DNA of 25,194 bases. It comes from Smittium mucronatum. Its lineage: Eukaryota > Kickxellomycota > Harpellomycetes > Harpellales > Legeriomycetaceae. Of the stretch, positions 21,080 to 25,194 are shown piece after piece. The notes beneath the pieces were generated by a model. The model did not search any database and was not told where the DNA came from. It worked only from the letters and a program-made list of their open reading frames with translations. Where the stretch lies: the NCBI GenBank assembly GCA_001953115.1, contig LSSL01002588.1, forward strand, positions 1 to 25,194. Direction: 5' to 3'. How positions within the stretch are numbered: the stretch's first letter is position 1; the number at the start of each line of letters is the position of its first letter. Position numbers and translations under genes: made by a program.

Positions 21080-21432
21080 GTGTTTTTAACTTAAATTGAA
21101 AATTTTTTCCACCAAAAATGTTTTAAGTATATCCTTCTGGGTGTTTTATTGCATATTCATGATAATCACTTGATGCCTTATCATCGAGTTTTATACTTTT
21201 AAACCCTTTTTTTTGTAAATTTCAAGCAAACTATTTCTGGTTTCGAATTACACAATTTTTTGACTTGTATAATATCCATATAGCAAACTGAATAGAGGTG
21301 TACCCTTTTTTGTGCCATATATTTGGTGATAGAGGCTTTTTTTATTTGGCTATCTGTAAATAACTTTAAATTTTTTTCGACTTTCGAAATTATGTCAGAC
21401 CTATGATAACGTGATCTATTAAACCTGTAATT
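21080..21432 (-). pseudogene. Decayed ORF of unknown family
   Basis: On the minus strand 77 sense codons run from 21432 to TAA 21201-21199 with varied composition (NRSRYHRSDIISKVEKNLK, MAQKRVHLYSVCYMDIIQ, CNSKPEIVCLKFTKKR). A shift of frame in an A/G run near 21207 then continues as GFKSIKLDDKASSDYHEYAI to TAA 21125-21123, and a further open piece follows that stop to about 21080. Upstream scraps reach about 21.65 kb (YICKDRYSICPMKWIKRRK). This looks like one gene broken by small indels. The Lys-rich sequence and CxxxxxxxCPMKW piece would suit a transposase or other mobile-element protein, but I do not recognise it. Confidence 0.45.
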
Positions 21433-24400
21433 TTATTTTTGTTTTTCAATTTATCTTATAAATTTTTATCTTTTCATTTTTCCCCTTAAGTTACTTCCGT
21501 TAACGATCTTCATTATTTCCAAATTTTCTTCTTTTTATCCATTTCATAGGACATATAGAATATCTGTCTTTGCAAATATAGATAATGTAACCCTTTTTCT
21601 TTTTTCCTTATTTTTTTTTATAATATATCTATTTTTGGAATGATTTGCCTTTAATTAAACATTTTCGTTATTATTTATCCAGTAACTAGAAAAAGAAATT
21701 TAATTTTTTAAAAAAAGTTATTGAAATTTAAATGACGGAACCAATTATATATGTAAATTAGTAAAATCGTGAAAAATAAATAGATGAAAAAGAATTATAT
21801 ATATATATTCATTTTCACGAATAAAGAGGAATAATTTTAAATTAAAACTCAATTAAAAACCATTAAGTAGAAGTTTAAAAAATAATTGCTCTAATCATTT
21901 TTCAATTTTACGTGAATATATGGTAATTTTTGCAATTCAAATAACAGATTAGTCAATATTTTTAAAAAATTATTCTAGCGATAAATTACCAAATCACATC
22001 AAGAGTAAAAAAATTTTAGAATTGTATCGGTTTTATTATATAATCTTGATTATAAACCCTTTTGTTTCCTATCAATGAATAGTAATAATTCTTAATAATT
22101 GAATTGGATTGGAAGTTGAATCTGGTAAATGAATCAAAATTCGTCAGATTTATAATATAAATTGGAAATTAGAATCAAATATAATTACTAAGAGTTGATC
22201 CTGGTTTTGAAAACGGATTTTTTTTTAATAAACAAGTAATATTAATAATTAAATCTCCACACTAACACAGTTTTAGGGATCCACAAATAATATAGATGTA
22301 TAGTATTTGCTTAATATTTGCAGTGTGAGTGTGATGTAATGAATATTCCTTAAATTGTCCATTTTTTTTTAGAAAATTTTAATAAAGACTAATAAAAATT
22401 TTTGGGATAATTTTATAGAATAATAAAAATTGGAATCATTTTATTATTCAAAAAAATATTAAAAATGATAGATTTTAAACGGCTAAAAATTTCAAATTTG
22501 AATGTGGGGAAAAAATTAATTTATTATATATAAATTTCTTTATTGGACCCAATCTCTATCGGTAAACTGCGCATTGTGGAGAGATAAAAAATATTAGAAT
22601 ATTTTACTTGATATTTCATTGCAACGATCTTGTAAAAAATACATATAAAATTTGAAAATATTGATTTTTTATTGGATTTATTAATTTATTTTGAGGATAT
22701 CAAAGATTCATATATATAAGTAAGTTAGTTGAATTTATTGAATTTATTTTTCTTGATATTATACCCTTGTTAAAAAATTAAAACATTTTCATTTCAATTA
22801 AAAAATATTTATATCTACTTTTATTGTGAATAAGATAACTAAATTCCCATAACACTATTTTCATATTAATATTTGATTTCTGATATTAATTTATACTAAG
22901 TTTTAAAAAATTCAAAAAATATGCTCTTCTTTTTTATATACTATTTATATCAATTCAAAAAACGCAAATTTTGATTAAAATATGTAATAAAAAATGATAG
23001 ATGTTTTTTTTGATAATTTCATTGTTTATTTATTTTCTCGGGTTAAAGATATTTAAGTTAAAATTGGCTACTATTAGATTATGATAAAAATAAATAATAA
23101 AAGATACTAGTATAGTATCAATTGATTTTAAAAGGAAATAAAAAAAAAATTCGGTATGGATTTTTTTAAATCAAAAAAAGATTTTTCTTAATCACATACT
23201 TTATATCGGAAACTTAAACTACTATTTAGGAACTATTCTTCTGTTAAACAATTTTTCGATAATGAAGTATAAAATTATGAAAAAATAAAAAATAATTATT
23301 ACCCACATATTTTAAGAATTTAAATAATTTAATGATAATTTAAAAATTAAAAAAGATTGTATCTATTAGATCGAGGTTTTATTTTTTTCCATTTATCAGT
23401 ATTAAGATTGAAATTAGTTTAATTAAAACTAAAATTTTACTTTTAATTAGTACTGGATATAAATAATAAACCATTTAAAATTGTTAATTATATCTTATAT
23501 CTTATTATTTATGATATTATTGATCTATTATAGCAATTATTTGCCAAATAATTTTATTATCCCTAAAATTTAATTTAATTTAATTTTTCTACGAATTACT
23601 ACTATCTAAAAATTAATATTTTTAAAATTTAACTTGATTCACTTTTAAAAAAATATAGTGTTATGAAATTATGATACTTGATATATTGATATAAATCGGA
23701 TCTATATAGTGCTTTAATATAGTTTGTGGATAATTAAACCTTGATAATATTAATAAAATATATTTGTATTTTTTATCATTAAAAAAACTTATATAAATAT
23801 ATTAAATAGTTTTTAATGAAATTGAAAATAATTTGTTAGTAAATAAAACATCAAAAACATAAGAATATCTTAATTTACAATTGGATTTTTTTTTAGCATT
23901 ATTAAGCTCTTATAAATTATTTTTTTGTAGATTTAAAAAAACCCTCTTAATAATGTTATCTGATTCCATGAAAATGCTCCTGTTTTACTCGCTATTTATA
24001 AAGGATATATTGTTATTTATACCAGAAATAAATACGATTTTTATAAGTGGAATATATCTTTTATTGCTGTTTTGAATTATTATATATATTTATAAACAGA
24101 ATTAATTAATAATGAAATAAATTAAACATTTTAAAAATTAACTTTTTTATGGATATTTATTTTCAAATAAAATCCTGATAAACTTTTTTTGACATATAAT
24201 TTACTGATATGAATCATTTAAGGCATTTTATGATTTTTTTAAAATTTTTAGCCTAATTATTAATCGAATTTTTTAGTTGAAAAATCATCTGCCGTATAAT
24301 TAATATATTTATTTATTTAAATAATTACCAAGCTACTTTGAAATAATTAATATTTTATTAAAATAACATGAATTCAGAAAAGATAAATAAGAGGTTTTCT

Positions 24401-25194
24401 AAAAAATACTTTGATAGCAGATACTAAAACTATGATCCTCTTGTAAATGAGTTTTTCACAACTTTAATTATTTCCCGGATGTAAACATCATATTTTCTGC
24501 CACACAGAGTGATCTTGCAAGATATTTTATGTCAGCTTGAATAAAAAATGTTAATTATATCTAAAATTTATCAAGTAAACTATTAAAAGAGGAGTAGATT
24601 ATTATAAATTTTCAATTAAATCAGATAAATATATTTAGTGGATAGAAATAGCAGCTAATCAGGAAGGGAAACATTATCCTTTATTTTTTAATGAAAATAT
24701 TATCTAAATATAAAAATTCAATAACAAATGGAAATAGATATAAAAAACCCCAAATTATCGGATATTTTATAAATTTTAAATAAATAAACTATTTTTGTTT
24801 TTTATTTGAGATTTTTAATAATTGAATAAATTAATCTGAATTAATTAAAGTTCAAATTGATTATATAGAAAAAAATTTTGTACATTGATATTTTTAATTT
24901 ACCAGAGAAACGATGGAGAAATAAAGTTATCAAGATATATTTTAAGAAAAATCGTCTATTTTTTTCTTTTTTGTTTTTTAAGATTATTATTTACTAAATT
25001 TAAAAAATATAAATCTAGGATGAATAAAAATTTTGAAAAATTATTCTTCTGACTCAACTTGGTGCAGCAATGATTTGAAAATTTTTTTGATTCAGCCTTT
25101 AACCTGATAAATCGTGTAAAGTTTTGAATGATATAAAATAAATTTTTGGAATTATTGGAGCGGTATTATTTGGTCTTTTAAATAAAATAAACTT
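21433..25194. other. AT-rich desert
   Basis: Apart from scraps of the decayed ORF up to about 21.65 kb and a short coding-like piece near 24449-24540 (plus, NYFPDVNIIFSATQSDLARY), no gene, RNA or repeat copy is visible. A 64-codon ORF at 23881-24075 is almost entirely F, L, I and S with no ATG at its first codon and is most likely chance. Confidence 0.5.

Noticed and set aside
23881..24075. 64-codon plus-strand ORF resembling a membrane protein
   Set aside because: Almost wholly F, L, I and S from T-rich DNA, with a TTG rather than ATG start. Hydrophobicity alone is expected from the base composition.

Overview
This is a strongly A+T-rich eukaryotic window, with long A and T runs throughout. 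Two protein genes look intact, and both carry short spliceosomal introns. Everything else is relics of mobile elements, fragments of decayed coding sequence, and AT-rich DNA in which I see no gene. No bacterial-style operons, rRNA genes or convincing tRNA genes are visible. The organism cannot be fixed from this sequence. A GPI-anchor gene with 71-112 bp introns, a large secreted acidic protein and an L1-like LINE would suit a small-celled, possibly parasitic, AT-rich eukaryote such as a fungus-like lineage, but this is only a guess.

Layout. Bases 1-80 (minus) are the 5' end of a repeat element that runs off the window. Bases 371-726 (minus) are a decayed ORF. Bases 1776-2622 (plus) are a four-exon PIG-P gene (subunit P of GPI-GlcNAc transferase). 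Bases 3258-3874 (plus) are a complete second copy of the repeat. Bases 4947-9000 (minus) are a two-exon gene for a 1321-residue secreted, acidic, Ser/Asp/Glu-rich protein. Bases 12.7-17.34 kb (plus) are a decayed LINE: an ORF1 relic, an AP-endonuclease domain and the first part of a reverse transcriptase. At 17343 the LINE is interrupted by a third copy of the repeat (17343-17966). A possible tail of the same LINE lies at 18.5-18.7 kb. Bases 21.08-21.43 kb (minus) hold another decayed ORF of unknown family. The rest of 18.7-25.2 kb is mostly desert.

The most interesting item is the repeat. All three copies begin with a segment of about 79 nt that can fold with the order P1-P2-P3-P1'-P4-P2'. 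This is the nested double pseudoknot of HDV-like self-cleaving ribozymes. It includes a CUAA or CCAA junction before the second P2 strand, where HDV ribozymes carry their catalytic cytosine. Complete copies are about 620 bp and end in poly(A). They therefore look like non-autonomous retroposons headed by a 5' ribozyme, comparable in design to trypanosomatid L1Tc/NARTc. Two HDV features are not clearly present: a 5' G and the two-pair P1.1. The call is therefore a strong structural candidate, not a proof.

The two intact genes have no obvious functional link beyond the secretory pathway. PIG-P acts in the ER membrane, and the large protein carries a signal peptide.
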